Assembly: GCA_946544685.1 (NCBI GenBank) | Contig: CAMNML010000001.1 | Location: forward strand, 1 to 64,000 | Origin: an uncultured Caryophanales bacterium | GTDB lineage: Bacteria > Bacillota_I > Bacilli_A > RF39 > UBA660 | DNA: 64,000 nt | Reading direction: 5' to 3' | Shown: piece by piece, positions 16,887-25,122 of the stretch | How positions within the stretch are numbered: the stretch's first letter is position 1 | Layout of the letters: each line of letters begins with the position of its first letter | Position numbers and translations under genes: made by a program | The notes under the pieces: model-generated | The model's input: only the letters and a program-made list of their open reading frames with translations | Told to the model about the DNA's origin: nothing | Database searches by the model: none

Positions 16887-17368
16887 TTATAATTGTTAGT
16901 TTCTTTTCTTTTGTTTTTGATTTTATTTTTAATTATTTTTTTAAGAATAGTTTATTTTTACCTTTAATTATTCTTACGTCTATTATAGTTTTAAGGCCAT
17001 ATTTTAAAAGAGTTAATTATTATTATTTATTTTGTTTTGTGATAGGATTTTTTTATGATTTAATTTATACTGGTAATTATTTTATGAGTAGTGCTTTTTT
17101 CTTAATTATAGGAGTATTAATTTGTTTTGTTAGTGCGAATATGCCTAATAATGTTTTTGTTTCGATTTTTGAGGTTATTATTTCCATTGTTTTATATAGG
17201 ATTTTATGTTTTATATTTTTATTTTTTAATGGTGTTGTTTCTTTTTCTTTTAATTTATTATTTAAAAGTATTTATTGTTCTTTAATTATAAATGTTGTTT
17301 ATTGTATTATTATGTATTTTATTTTATATTTTGTTTCTAAAAAGTTTAAGATTGAAAGAATAAATTAA
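16883..17368 (+). CDS. mreD: Rod-shape protein MreD
   Basis: 161 residues, almost entirely hydrophobic with five or six membrane segments, starting in the ATGA overlap with mreC. The family is poorly conserved, but size, topology, the GFFYDLIYTGNYFMSS loop and position directly after mreC identify it. MreD is a partner of MreC in wall elongation. A -10-like TATAAT at 17380-17385 follows, so the next gene may have its own promoter. Confidence 0.88.
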   Translation: MIIIVSFFSFVFDFIFNYFFKNSLFLPLIILTSIIVLRPYFKRVNYYYLFCFVIGFFYDLIYTGNYFMSSAFFLIIGVLICFVSANMPNNVFVSIFEVIISIVLYRILCFIFLFFNGVVSFSFNLLFKSIYCSLIINVVYCIIMYFILYFVSKKFKIERIN

Positions 17369-17399
17369 ACTTTTTTTTATATAATTTATTGGTGATATT

Positions 17400-17933
17400 A
17401 TGGGACGAGTTTATGGTTTTATAAGTAGATGTTTAGTTACTGGTATTTGTGTTATTATTTTACTTATTTGTTTTAAGAAGAATAGTTCTTTTAAGTCATC
17501 TTTTTTTGATAAATTTTTGTCTACTGATTTTAATTTTAGTTATGTTAATAATTTATATAAAGAATATTTTGGTTCTCCTATGCCTTTTGGTGATTTTTTA
17601 TCTAAATCAGAACCGGTTTTTAATGAGAAAATAAGTTATGATAGTTATGAGCCTTATTTAGAAGGGGTAAGTTTAAATGTGGGAACTGATTATATGGTTC
17701 ATGTGATTAATTCTGGATTAGTTGTTTTTATTGGTGATAAAGAATCTTATGGTAATACTATTATTATTAAAGATTCTAATGGTGTTGATACATGGTATTC
17801 CAATTTATCAAATGTTTCTGTTAAATTATATGAGTATGTAGGTAGTGGTGATATTATTGGCGGTTGTAGTAACAATTTATATTTAGTTTTTAAGAAGGAT
17901 GGTAATGTTCTTGATTTTAAAAAGTTTATTTAA
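17400..17933 (+). CDS. SpoIVFA-like membrane protein with degenerate LytM/M23 domain
   Basis: 177 residues. One membrane helix (about 10-26) precedes a beta-rich domain of M23 type: VHVINSGLVVFIGDKESYGN, TIIIKDSNGVDTWYSNLSN and VKLYEYVGSGDIIGGCSNN. The catalytic histidines of M23 enzymes (in the HLS and HLHFE positions) are replaced (YSNLS, NNLYLVFK), so no peptidase activity is expected. This matches SpoIVFA, an inactive LytM-fold protein that holds the M50 protease SpoIVFB in Bacillus, and the next gene encodes an M50 protease. GGTGAT lies upstream of the ATG. It could serve the same regulatory role here outside sporulation. Confidence 0.7.
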   Translation: MGRVYGFISRCLVTGICVIILLICFKKNSSFKSSFFDKFLSTDFNFSYVNNLYKEYFGSPMPFGDFLSKSEPVFNEKISYDSYEPYLEGVSLNVGTDYMVHVINSGLVVFIGDKESYGNTIIIKDSNGVDTWYSNLSNVSVKLYEYVGSGDIIGGCSNNLYLVFKKDGNVLDFKKFI

Positions 17934-18642
17934 GGTTAAGATACATTTGTTTTTTTATGTTTTTATGTTTTTTTCTTTGATTACTGGTAATTTTTGGAAT
18001 TATATTACAATAACTAGCATTATTATTGTTCATGAAATGGGACATATTTTAAGTGGATTATTTTTTTCTTGGAAGATTGATAGGGTCATTATTTTGCCTT
18101 TTGGTGGTTTAACTATTTTTAATACATTAATTAATACTAGTTTATTTGAGCAGTTTATAGTTGCTTTAATGGGACCTTTATTTCAAGTTTTGTATTTTTT
18201 ATTTTTAAATTATTTTTTTCATTTTGATAATTTTATTGTTTTTTTTAATTTTGCTTTATTACTTTTTAATTTGCTTCCTATATATCCAATGGATGGTTCT
18301 AAGATTTTATATGTAATTTTGTGTTTATTATTTCCTTTTAAGTATTCTCATATATTATTTTTAATTGTTTCTTTTATTTGCATATTAGTTTTATTTTTTT
18401 ATTTTAAGTTTAATTTAATTTTGTATTTGATTTTATTTTTTTTAGTTGTTAAAACTATTTCTGAATTTATTAATCACAAGCGTGTTTTTAATAGATTTCT
18501 TTTGGAAAGATATATATATAATTTAGAGTTTAAACGTGTTAAAGTTGTGAGTGGAGTAGATAGGATGTATTTATGGTGTCGTCATGTTTTTAAAAAAAGT
18601 GTTACTGAAAGGGAATATTTGCTTAAAATGTTTGACAAGTAA
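17905..18642 (+). CDS. SpoIVFB-like intramembrane metalloprotease (M50, site-2 protease)
   Basis: 245 residues from the ATG at 17905, which is 6 bases from AGAAGG; the ATG at 17899 touches that site. The zinc motif HEMGH lies in the second membrane segment (IIIVHEMGHILSGLFF), and NLLPIYPMDG supplies the third zinc ligand, as in SpoIVFB. Several further membrane helices and a cytoplasmic C-terminal region follow. In Bacillus SpoIVFB cleaves pro-sigma-K. Whether this organism sporulates cannot be told from the window; a different substrate is possible. It overlaps the preceding gene by 29 bases. The rplU promoter lies within its last codons. Confidence 0.85.
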   Translation: MFLILKSLFKVKIHLFFYVFMFFSLITGNFWNYITITSIIIVHEMGHILSGLFFSWKIDRVIILPFGGLTIFNTLINTSLFEQFIVALMGPLFQVLYFLFLNYFFHFDNFIVFFNFALLLFNLLPIYPMDGSKILYVILCLLFPFKYSHILFLIVSFICILVLFFYFKFNLILYLILFFLVVKTISEFINHKRVFNRFLLERYIYNLEFKRVKVVSGVDRMYLWCRHVFKKSVTEREYLLKMFDK

Positions 18643-18660
18643 TGTATTTTATGGTAGAAT
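18632..18660 (+). promoter_or_regulatory. Strong promoter of the L21-L27 operon
   Basis: TTGACA (18632-18637), a spacer of 17 bases and TAGAAT (18655-18660) with an extended TG at 18652-18653. The -35 lies within the end of the spoIVFB-like gene. Transcription should begin near 18667. Confidence 0.85.
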
Positions 18661-18666
18661 GTTCGA

Positions 18667-18756
18667 TGTGTAGAGCCTCTCTACAACCGCACTGAGAAGG
18701 TTTTAAACCAATATTTGGTACCTTAACGGCGAGTCTTAGATAAAAGGAGGAATAAT
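18667..18756 (+). ncRNA. Ribosomal protein L21 leader (mRNA 5' regulatory structure)
   Basis: About 90 bases between the predicted start and rplU. TGTAGAG/CTCTACA forms a 7-bp hairpin, and AAGGT...ACCTT closes a second one that contains ACCAATATTTGGT. ACGGCGAGTCTTAG and AAAGGAGG follow. Bacillota rplU operons carry an autoregulatory L21 leader at this position; assignment is by location and structure and not by a covariance-model search. Confidence 0.75.
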
Positions 18757-19056
18757 ATGAAAGCTGTAATTGAAACAGGTGGAAAACAATACTTAGTTGA
18801 AGAGGGTAAAGTTCTTTATATTGAAAAACTTGATGCTGAAGCTGGTAAAGAAATCACTTTTGATAAGGTTTTAATGGTAAACGGTGAATGCGGAAAGCCT
18901 TATGTTAAGGGAGCAAGCGTTACTGCTGTTGTTGACAAAATTGGTAAGGCTAAAAAAGTTCTTGTTTTCAAGTATAAACAAAAGAAGAATTATCGTAGAA
19001 CTCAAGGACATCGTCAACCATATACTAAGGTAACTATTAAGTCAATTAATAAGTAA
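18757..19056 (+). CDS. rplU: 50S ribosomal protein L21
   Basis: 99 residues. It begins [17 protein letters not shown] and contains the conserved [16 protein letters not shown] near the end that binds 23S rRNA. A very strong AAAGGAGG precedes the ATG. It heads the rplU-prp-rpmA operon and is probably controlled by the leader RNA upstream. Confidence 0.98.
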   Translation: MKAVIETGGKQYLVEEGKVLYIEKLDAEAGKEITFDKVLMVNGECGKPYVKGASVTAVVDKIGKAKKVLVFKYKQKKNYRRTQGHRQPYTKVTIKSINK

Positions 19057-19057
19057 T

Positions 19058-19369
19058 ATGATTAAGGTTATTTTAAAGAAGAAGTCTGATTTATATGAAT
19101 CGATTAGTATAAGCGGTCATGCTGGATTTGCTTTATATGGTAAAGATATAGTGTGCGCTGCTGTTTCTAGTATTGTAATAACTAGCGTTAATGCGATTAT
19201 TAGATTAGATAGTGATTCTATAAGTTATGATGATTCTGATGGTATTAATATTTCTATTTTGAAACATAATAAAGTAACTGATACTTTGATAGAAAATATG
19301 GTTAGTTTACTTTTCGATTTAGAAAAACAGTATAAGAAAAATATTATTATAAGTGAGGAGGCGTTTTAA
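19058..19369 (+). CDS. prp: Ribosomal-processing cysteine protease Prp (YsxB)
   Basis: 103 residues. SGHAGFALYGKDIVCAAVSS holds the catalytic histidine and cysteine at Prp spacing. Prp removes the N-terminal extension of L27 in Bacillota, which is essential for ribosome function. The L27 encoded next has exactly such an extension, so enzyme and substrate are both present. It lies between rplU (1-base gap) and rpmA (adjacent). Confidence 0.95.
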   Translation: MIKVILKKKSDLYESISISGHAGFALYGKDIVCAAVSSIVITSVNAIIRLDSDSISYDDSDGINISILKHNKVTDTLIENMVSLLFDLEKQYKKNIIISEEAF

Positions 19370-19660
19370 ATGATGAAATTGTTAGAGTTAAATATTCAAT
19401 TATTTGCGCATAAAAAAGGACAAGGTTCAACTAAGAACGGTAGAGATTCTATTTCTAAGAGATTAGGAGCTAAGGCTGCTGATGGCGAATATGTAAGTGG
19501 TGGATCTATCATTTATCGTCAACGTGGAACAAAGATTTTTCCAGGTAATAATGTAGGAATCGGATCTGATGATACTTTATATGCTAAAGTATCAGGATAT
19601 GTTAAGTTTGAAAGAGTTGGAAAAGACAAAAAGCAAGCTAGTGTTTATCCAGAAATATAA
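19370..19660 (+). CDS. rpmA: 50S ribosomal protein L27 with cleavable N-terminal extension
   Basis: 96 residues. The start [20 protein letters not shown] shows the Prp cleavage motif (IQLF, cut before AHKK), followed by the conserved [12 protein letters not shown] core. Two ATG codons in tandem (19370 and 19373) are possible starts behind GAGGAGG. L27 lies at the peptidyl-transferase centre and needs the trimmed N-terminus. Confidence 0.97.
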   Translation: MMKLLELNIQLFAHKKGQGSTKNGRDSISKRLGAKAADGEYVSGGSIIYRQRGTKIFPGNNVGIGSDDTLYAKVSGYVKFERVGKDKKQASVYPEI

Positions 19661-19683
19661 GAGAATTTTTCTCTTTTTTTTTT
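19659..19683 (+). terminator. Terminator after rpmA
   Basis: Stem AAGAGAA / TTCTCTT with loop TTT and a long T run. Confidence 0.75.
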
Positions 19684-19696
19684 CTTTTTTTTCGTG

Positions 19697-19702
19697 TATA
19701 AT
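19697..19702 (+). promoter_or_regulatory. -10 box for obg
   Basis: TATAAT preceded by TG, 20 bases before the obg ATG. No clear -35 because the terminator T run lies there. Confidence 0.5.
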
Positions 19703-19722
19703 CTTTATGTGAGGTGAGGCGT

Positions 19723-20994
19723 ATGTTTGTAGATGAGGTTGTACTTGATTTAGAAGCTGGTAGTGGTGGTAATGGATGCATGGCTTTCAGACGTGAGAAG
19801 TATGTTGAAATGGGAGGACCTTTTGGTGGTAATGGTGGACATGGTTCTGATATTGTGTTTGCTGTTGATGAAGGTTTAAATACATTACTTGATTTAAGAT
19901 ATAAAAAATTAATTCGTGGTAATAATGGTGCGAATGGTATGGGTAAAGGTATGCATGGTGCTAATGCAGAGGATGTTATTGTAAGAGTACCTCTTGGTAC
20001 TGTTATTACTGATGTTGATACAGGGCTTGTTATCGCTGATTTGATTCATAAGGATGATAAGGCTGTTATTGTTCATGGTGGACGTGGTGGACGCGGTAAT
20101 ATTGCGCTTGCTACTAGATCTAATCCTGCTCCTAGTGTTTCTGAAAATGGTGAACCAGGAGAAATTCGTCGTGTTAAGATTGAGCTTAAGCTACTTGCTG
20201 ATGTTGGTTTAGTTGGTATGCCAAGTGTTGGTAAGAGTACTTTGATTTCTCGTGTTTCGGCTGCTAGACCTAAGATTGCTGCTTATCATTTTACTACTTT
20301 GAAGCCTAATTTAGGTGTAGTTCGCGCTAGTCATGATAGAAGTTTTGTCATAGCTGATTTACCAGGACTCATTGAGGGTGCTTCTTTAGGAGAAGGTCTT
20401 GGAGATCAATTCTTGAGACATATTGAAAGAACTCGCGTTATCGCGCATGTTGTTGATATGTCTGGTTTTGAGGGTAGAGATCCTTATGAAGACTTTTGTA
20501 TTATTAATAAAGAATTAGAGAATTTTAATTCTAATATTATGACTAAACCTATGATAGTTATCGCTAATAAAATGGATATTGAAGGCGCTAATGAAAATTT
20601 AGAAAAGTTTAAGTCTAAGGTCGATTTACCTATTTATCCAATTTCAGCTGCAAGTGATCCTAATTTAGATGATGTTATGAATGTTTTAGCTGATATATTG
20701 GATACTATAGAAAAAACTCCTTTATATACTGAAGAAAAGTTTGAGAGTCATGTTCTTTATAAGTTTGAAGAAAAAGAACCGTTTACTATTACTCGTGACG
20801 GTGATACATGGGTTATTCGTGGTGATCAAGTTGAGAAGTTACTTAAGATGACTAGATTTAATACTGATGAGTCTGTTTTAAGATTTTCTAATAAACTTAA
20901 GAGAATGGGCGTTGATGATAAGTTAAGAGAACTTGGTGCTTGTGAAGGTGATAATATTAGAATTCTTGACTATGAGTTTGATTATAAGGAATAA
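19723..20994 (+). CDS. obg: GTPase Obg (CgtA) with OCT domain
   Basis: 423 residues from the ATG after GAGGTGAGG; an in-frame GTG at 19714 lies inside that site and is unlikely. The glycine-rich Obg fold (1-155, with GGPFGGNGGHG and HGGRGGRGN) precedes a G domain with GMPSVGKST at 165-173, DLPGLIEGAS and NKMD, and an OCT domain (about 345-423) with ITRDGDTWVIRG. Obg acts in 50S assembly and stress control. OCT is present, as in Bacillus Obg. It follows L27, as in most bacteria. Confidence 0.97.
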   Translation: MFVDEVVLDLEAGSGGNGCMAFRREKYVEMGGPFGGNGGHGSDIVFAVDEGLNTLLDLRYKKLIRGNNGANGMGKGMHGANAEDVIVRVPLGTVITDVDTGLVIADLIHKDDKAVIVHGGRGGRGNIALATRSNPAPSVSENGEPGEIRRVKIELKLLADVGLVGMPSVGKSTLISRVSAARPKIAAYHFTTLKPNLGVVRASHDRSFVIADLPGLIEGASLGEGLGDQFLRHIERTRVIAHVVDMSGFEGRDPYEDFCIINKELENFNSNIMTKPMIVIANKMDIEGANENLEKFKSKVDLPIYPISAASDPNLDDVMNVLADILDTIEKTPLYTEEKFESHVLYKFEEKEPFTITRDGDTWVIRGDQVEKLLKMTRFNTDESVLRFSNKLKRMGVDDKLRELGACEGDNIRILDYEFDYKE

Positions 20995-21016
20995 TTTTAT
21001 ATTTTTATGTTAAATG

Positions 21017-21053
21017 CATCTATTTCTGACAATTGTTGGAAATAGGTGTTTTT
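21017..21053 (+). terminator. Terminator after obg
   Basis: CATCTATTTC pairs with GAAATAGGTG (10 bp, one G-U) around a 12-base loop, then five T. Confidence 0.75.
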
Positions 21054-21055
21054 AT

Positions 21056-21084
21056 TTTACTTTTTTGTCGAATTTTGATATAAT
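21056..21084 (+). promoter_or_regulatory. Promoter of the dockerin-cohesin pair
   Basis: TTTACT (21056-21061), 17 bases, then TATAAT (21079-21084) with extended TG at 21076-21077. It begins right after the obg terminator, so the pair is an independent transcription unit. Confidence 0.65.
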
Positions 21085-21115
21085 GTTATATAGAATAGAG
21101 GAGGTATGTTGTAAG

Positions 21116-23443
21116 ATGAAAAGATTTATAAATTATTCTTTAATTTTTATGATGTCTATTCTTATTAATTTTAGTGTTAATGCACTTAGTGGTGTTGTTA
21201 ATGATACAAGTGTTAGAATAAGAAGTGGTGCTGGTACTAGTTATGTTACTATTGCAACTGATGCTGGCAAGGGTAATAGATATAATTTGCTTGATAATAA
21301 TTTGTTTTCTACTAATGATGGTTCAACAGGTTGTGGTACTGGCAAGTGGTATAAGATTTCTTATAATAATCAGACAGGTTTTATTTGTAGTGAGTTTTTT
21401 AATGTTGATTCTAATACTACAGAACCTGATAATAGTTCAGTAGGAAGTATTAATTTATCTGGTTCAAAAGGTATTATAGCTTGTTATGAAGATTCAACTA
21501 GACTTCCTATTAGAAATAGTGTTGGGGGTTCTACTGTTGGATATTTAAATTGTGGTAATCAAGTTGATATTCTTGATACTGATGTAAGTGTTACTGATAA
21601 GTGTTATAGTTGGTATAAGGTTAAGTATGGAAGTACTACTGGTTATGTTTGTGGTAAGTATGTTACTACGACATCTTTATCAAAGAAGGCTCAGGAGTTT
21701 TATAATAGTCATAATTTAAATGATTATAATAATAGTCTTAAGTCTTTAGGATTTCCTGATAGTTATTTACCATATTTAGATGAGTTACACGCTAGATATC
21801 CTAATTGGAAGTTTGAGGCTTTAAAGACAGGTTTTGATTATTCTGTTGTTACTTCTATGGAAAGTGCGGTTGGTACTAGTTTGATTCAAGGAGATCCTGA
21901 TGGTTATAAGTCTACTGCAGGTGGTTCGTATAACTATTACACTGATAGTTTTAGTGCTTTGGACGGATCTAGTTGGTATGCTGCTAATCATGCGGTTGTA
22001 AGTTATTATATGGATCCTAGACTTTATTTGAAACCTGATTATGTGTTTATGTTTGAGAAGCTTACTTATGATTCTAGATATCATACAGTTGATAAAGTTA
22101 AGAATTTATTGTCGTCTACTAAATTAGGTAATTATGATAGTAATTATGCTAATTATTATATGGAAGCAGCAAGTTTATATAATGTTAGTCCTATTCATTT
22201 AGCTAGTCGTACTAGACAAGAGGTTGGTAGTACTACTTCTGTTATTAGTGGAGCTGGTTTTGATTATAATGGAAAACATTATAGTGGACTTTATAATGCT
22301 TATAATATTGGTGCTTATAGTGGTGCTGATAACTGGAAAAAGGGACTTATTTATGCTAATGGTGGAGAAAGCGGAGGCAATACTTCTTATGGAAGACCAT
22401 GGAATTCTCTAAAAAAAGCAATAATAGGTGGAGCTGATTTTATAGCAACTGGCTATATTAATAATAATCAATACACTGATTATTTACAAAAGTTTAATGT
22501 TAATAATGGTCAATCTAAGATTGGTGTTCATCAATATATGACTAATTTACGTGCTCCATTAGGTGAGGCTAGTAGTACTTATAATACATATAGTTCTTTT
22601 GGTATGCTTAGTAACGAATTTGTATTTACAATTCCTGTTTATAATGGAATGGAAAGTATGTATGTTTTACCAAGTACTGGAAATCCTAATAATTATTTAA
22701 GTAGTCTTAAGATTAATGATTCTACTGTTACTGGTTTTGATGGTGGTGTTACTTCTTATGATGTTTATGTTTCATCTTCTACTAGTAGTATTAAATTATC
22801 TGCATCTACTGTTAATGGTGGCTCTAAAATATCTGGTAATATAAGCGGTACTGGAAGTGCATCTGGCAATATTAATATTAATGAGGGTAAGAATACTATC
22901 ACTGTTAAAGTTACAGCAGGTAATGGTAGTTTAAAGACTTATACAATTAATGTTAACAGAGAAAAAGCAAGTACACCAGCGCCAACACCTAGTGTTCCAG
23001 CTACTACTGGTGAGTTGAGTAATGTTGTTACAAGTGCTGGATATAGAATTAGTAATAATTATTTAAAGGGAATTCATCCTGGTTCTAAGGCTGTTGATGC
23101 AATTAATTCTATTAAGAAGAAGGATGCGAATGTTAATGTTGTTATTAAGAATTCAAGTGGTAAAGTAATTGAAAGTGATTTTATTGGAACTGGTTCTACT
23201 GTAGAACTTAGTAAAGGTAGTTATAAGCTTTCTGTTACTGTTGTGATTTATGGTGATGCATCTGGTGATGGGAAGGTTAATGCTTTAGATTTATTAAAAA
23301 TTCAAAAACATATTTTAGGATTAAGTTCATTAAGTGGTTCTAATTTAGAAGCTGCTGATCCTAGTAGAGATGGAAAAGTTAATGCTTTAGATTTACTTAA
23401 GGTTCAAAAAAATATATTAGGGATAAGTTCAATTAATCAATAG
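21116..23443 (+). CDS. Secreted SH3b / glucosaminidase protein with C-terminal type I dockerin
   Basis: 775 residues from the ATG behind AGAGGAGG (spacing 11); codons further upstream overlap the promoter. Order: signal peptide (1-24, ending SVNA), two bacterial SH3-like domains (about 25-180, with VRIRSGAGTSY and TTGYVCGKYV), a glucosaminidase domain of LytD/GH73 type (about 195-535) with catalytic-type E369 in ASRTRQEVG, a cadherin-like beta sandwich (about 545-635), an Ala/Pro/Thr linker, a further beta region and two dockerin repeats at 712-775. The repeats read DASGDGKVNALDLLKIQKHI and DPSRDGKVNALDLLKVQKNI with calcium-ligand positions D1, S3, D5 and D12. It should cut peptidoglycan glycan strands and dock onto a cohesin; a cohesin-like gene starts 9 bp later. 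Confidence 0.85.
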   Translation: MKRFINYSLIFMMSILINFSVNALSGVVNDTSVRIRSGAGTSYVTIATDAGKGNRYNLLDNNLFSTNDGSTGCGTGKWYKISYNNQTGFICSEFFNVDSNTTEPDNSSVGSINLSGSKGIIACYEDSTRLPIRNSVGGSTVGYLNCGNQVDILDTDVSVTDKCYSWYKVKYGSTTGYVCGKYVTTTSLSKKAQEFYNSHNLNDYNNSLKSLGFPDSYLPYLDELHARYPNWKFEALKTGFDYSVVTSMESAVGTSLIQGDPDGYKSTAGGSYNYYTDSFSALDGSSWYAANHAVVSYYMDPRLYLKPDYVFMFEKLTYDSRYHTVDKVKNLLSSTKLGNYDSNYANYYMEAASLYNVSPIHLASRTRQEVGSTTSVISGAGFDYNGKHYSGLYNAYNIGAYSGADNWKKGLIYANGGESGGNTSYGRPWNSLKKAIIGGADFIATGYINNNQYTDYLQKFNVNNGQSKIGVHQYMTNLRAPLGEASSTYNTYSSFGMLSNEFVFTIPVYNGMESMYVLPSTGNPNNYLSSLKINDSTVTGFDGGVTSYDVYVSSSTSSIKLSASTVNGGSKISGNISGTGSASGNININEGKNTITVKVTAGNGSLKTYTINVNREKASTPAPTPSVPATTGELSNVVTSAGYRISNNYLKGIHPGSKAVDAINSIKKKDANVNVVIKNSSGKVIESDFIGTGSTVELSKGSYKLSVTVVIYGDASGDGKVNALDLLKIQKHILGLSSLSGSNLEAADPSRDGKVNALDLLKVQKNILGISSINQ

Positions 23444-23452
23444 GGAGGTTTT

Positions 23453-25096
23453 ATGAAGAAGTATATTTTATGTTTATTTACATTTTTGTTATTTATACCA
23501 TGTGTGGTAAATGCAGCGAGTGCTAATGTTAGTATTAGTGCTCCTTCTTCTGTTTATGTAGGTGACACTGTTAAGGTAAGTGTTACTTTGTCTTCGTCAA
23601 ATTCATTAGGTTCTTGGAATTATAATATTAGTTATGATGATTCTAAATTGCAATATGTTTCTACTACTGCTAATGCTGCTGGTAGTGTTGCTGATTATGT
23701 TGCTGGTGATGGTAAAAAGTCTGTTACTTATTCATGGACATATAAAGCAACAAGCACAGGAACTGCTAGTTTTTCTGTAAGTGGTATTGATGTTTATGGT
23801 TTTGATGAAAGCCAGATGTCTATTAGTGGTTCTACTAAAAAAACAATTGAAGTAAAGAAACCTAATAGTGTTTCTGGTGGAGGCTCTAATAATGGTGGTG
23901 GAAATACTAATAAACCATCTAATGATTATAAGTATAGTGATAATAATAATTTGAGTTCTTTAAATGTTGAAGGATTTGAGTTTGAGTTTGATAAGAATAA
24001 GACTGATTATAGTATTAGTGTTCCTAATGATACTAAGAGTGTTAAAATAGGCGCTACTGCTGAAGATGGAAAAGCTAGAGTTAATGGTATTGGTGATTTT
24101 GAAGTTAAAGAAGGCGACAATTTAATTGAAGTTGTTGTTACTGCTGAGAATGGTGATAAAAAGACTTATAAATTGAATGTTGTTGTTGTAGAAGCTACTC
24201 CAATTGAGGTTAAAGTAGGGGATACTACTTACAATGTTGTTCGTAAGGCTGATTTATTACCAAATGCTTTGGCTACATTTGAAGCTAGTACTACTTTAAT
24301 TAAGGGTGAAGAAGTGCCTTGTTATCATAGTAATATTACTGATTTTTATCTAATTGGTTTAAGGGATGAAGTTGGTGAAATTGATTTATATAGATATGAT
24401 GTTAAAGAGGATAAGTTTTATGTTTATAATCAATTACAATTAGGTGGTATTTATATTGCTTTACTTGATGGTGATACTCCTAATGGTTATAAATTAGGTA
24501 CTGTTAAAATTGGTGAAAAAGAGTATTCTGCTTTTATAAAAGATGGTGCTTATCCACTTTTATATGGTATTAATCTTGAGAGTGGGGAGAAGAATTATTA
24601 TAGTTATGATGATAACGAGGGAACTATTCAAAAACTACTTAAGAGTGCTGGAACGAGTGCAATTGCTAATAAAACATCCGTTATTATATATGGATTAATT
24701 GGCTTATGTGTTTTTGAGTTTATAGTGTTAATGATTTCTCTTTCTTCAAAGAATAAGAAATTAAAGAAAGCTCTAAGAAATAAATTGGATACTAAAACTG
24801 AGTATGAAAAATCTTTAAGTAGTGATGCCCTAGAATCTGAGAAATTATATGAATCTTCAAAAGAATATGGTGAAAATAATGATGATTATTTAGAAAATGA
24901 TTCTGTTGAAGAAGAAGCTGAACAAGAGGATATTGATACTACAGAAAAAGAAGTTGATCATGTTTCAGATGAAAGATTTGGTTATACTGCTTATGTTTCT
25001 GATAGTGTTAATAATGTATTTAATAGTTCTAAAAAAGAAAAGAAGATTTCAAAGAAAAAGAAAAAAAATGATGATGATGAAATGTTTCAATTTTAA
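23453..25096 (+). CDS. Membrane-anchored protein with N-terminal cohesin-like domain
   Basis: 547 residues. A signal peptide (about 1-22, ending VNAA) is followed by a cohesin-type beta domain (about 24-137): YVGDTVKVSVTLSSSNSLGS, then WNYNISYDDSKLQYVS and a long third part with ISGSTKKTIEVKK. Then come a Gly/Asn/Ser linker, a cadherin-like beta sandwich (about 165-245), an unfamiliar domain (about 250-395), a membrane helix (about 408-428) and a long charged cytoplasmic tail. GGGAGG precedes the ATG and the gap to the dockerin gene is 9 bases, so the two are made together. Inferred job: membrane receptor that holds the dockerin-tagged glucosaminidase at the surface. The cytoplasmic tail is unusual for a mere anchor. 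Confidence 0.75.
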   Translation: MKKYILCLFTFLLFIPCVVNAASANVSISAPSSVYVGDTVKVSVTLSSSNSLGSWNYNISYDDSKLQYVSTTANAAGSVADYVAGDGKKSVTYSWTYKATSTGTASFSVSGIDVYGFDESQMSISGSTKKTIEVKKPNSVSGGGSNNGGGNTNKPSNDYKYSDNNNLSSLNVEGFEFEFDKNKTDYSISVPNDTKSVKIGATAEDGKARVNGIGDFEVKEGDNLIEVVVTAENGDKKTYKLNVVVVEATPIEVKVGDTTYNVVRKADLLPNALATFEASTTLIKGEEVPCYHSNITDFYLIGLRDEVGEIDLYRYDVKEDKFYVYNQLQLGGIYIALLDGDTPNGYKLGTVKIGEKEYSAFIKDGAYPLLYGINLESGEKNYYSYDDNEGTIQKLLKSAGTSAIANKTSVIIYGLIGLCVFEFIVLMISLSSKNKKLKKALRNKLDTKTEYEKSLSSDALESEKLYESSKEYGENNDDYLENDSVEEEAEQEDIDTTEKEVDHVSDERFGYTAYVSDSVNNVFNSSKKEKKISKKKKKNDDDEMFQF

Positions 25097-25122
25097 AAGC
25101 AACCAAAAAAGGTTGCTTTTTT
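25095..25122. terminator. Bidirectional terminator between the cohesin gene and the Rpn gene
   Basis: Perfect stem AAAAGCAACC / GGTTGCTTTT with loop of six A; T runs on both strands mean it can serve both converging genes. Confidence 0.85.

Noticed and set aside
21106..21114. Two-codon upstream ORF (ATG TTG TAA) before the dockerin gene
   Set aside because: It starts 1 base after the ribosome site, too close for initiation, and the real ATG at 21116 has acceptable spacing.
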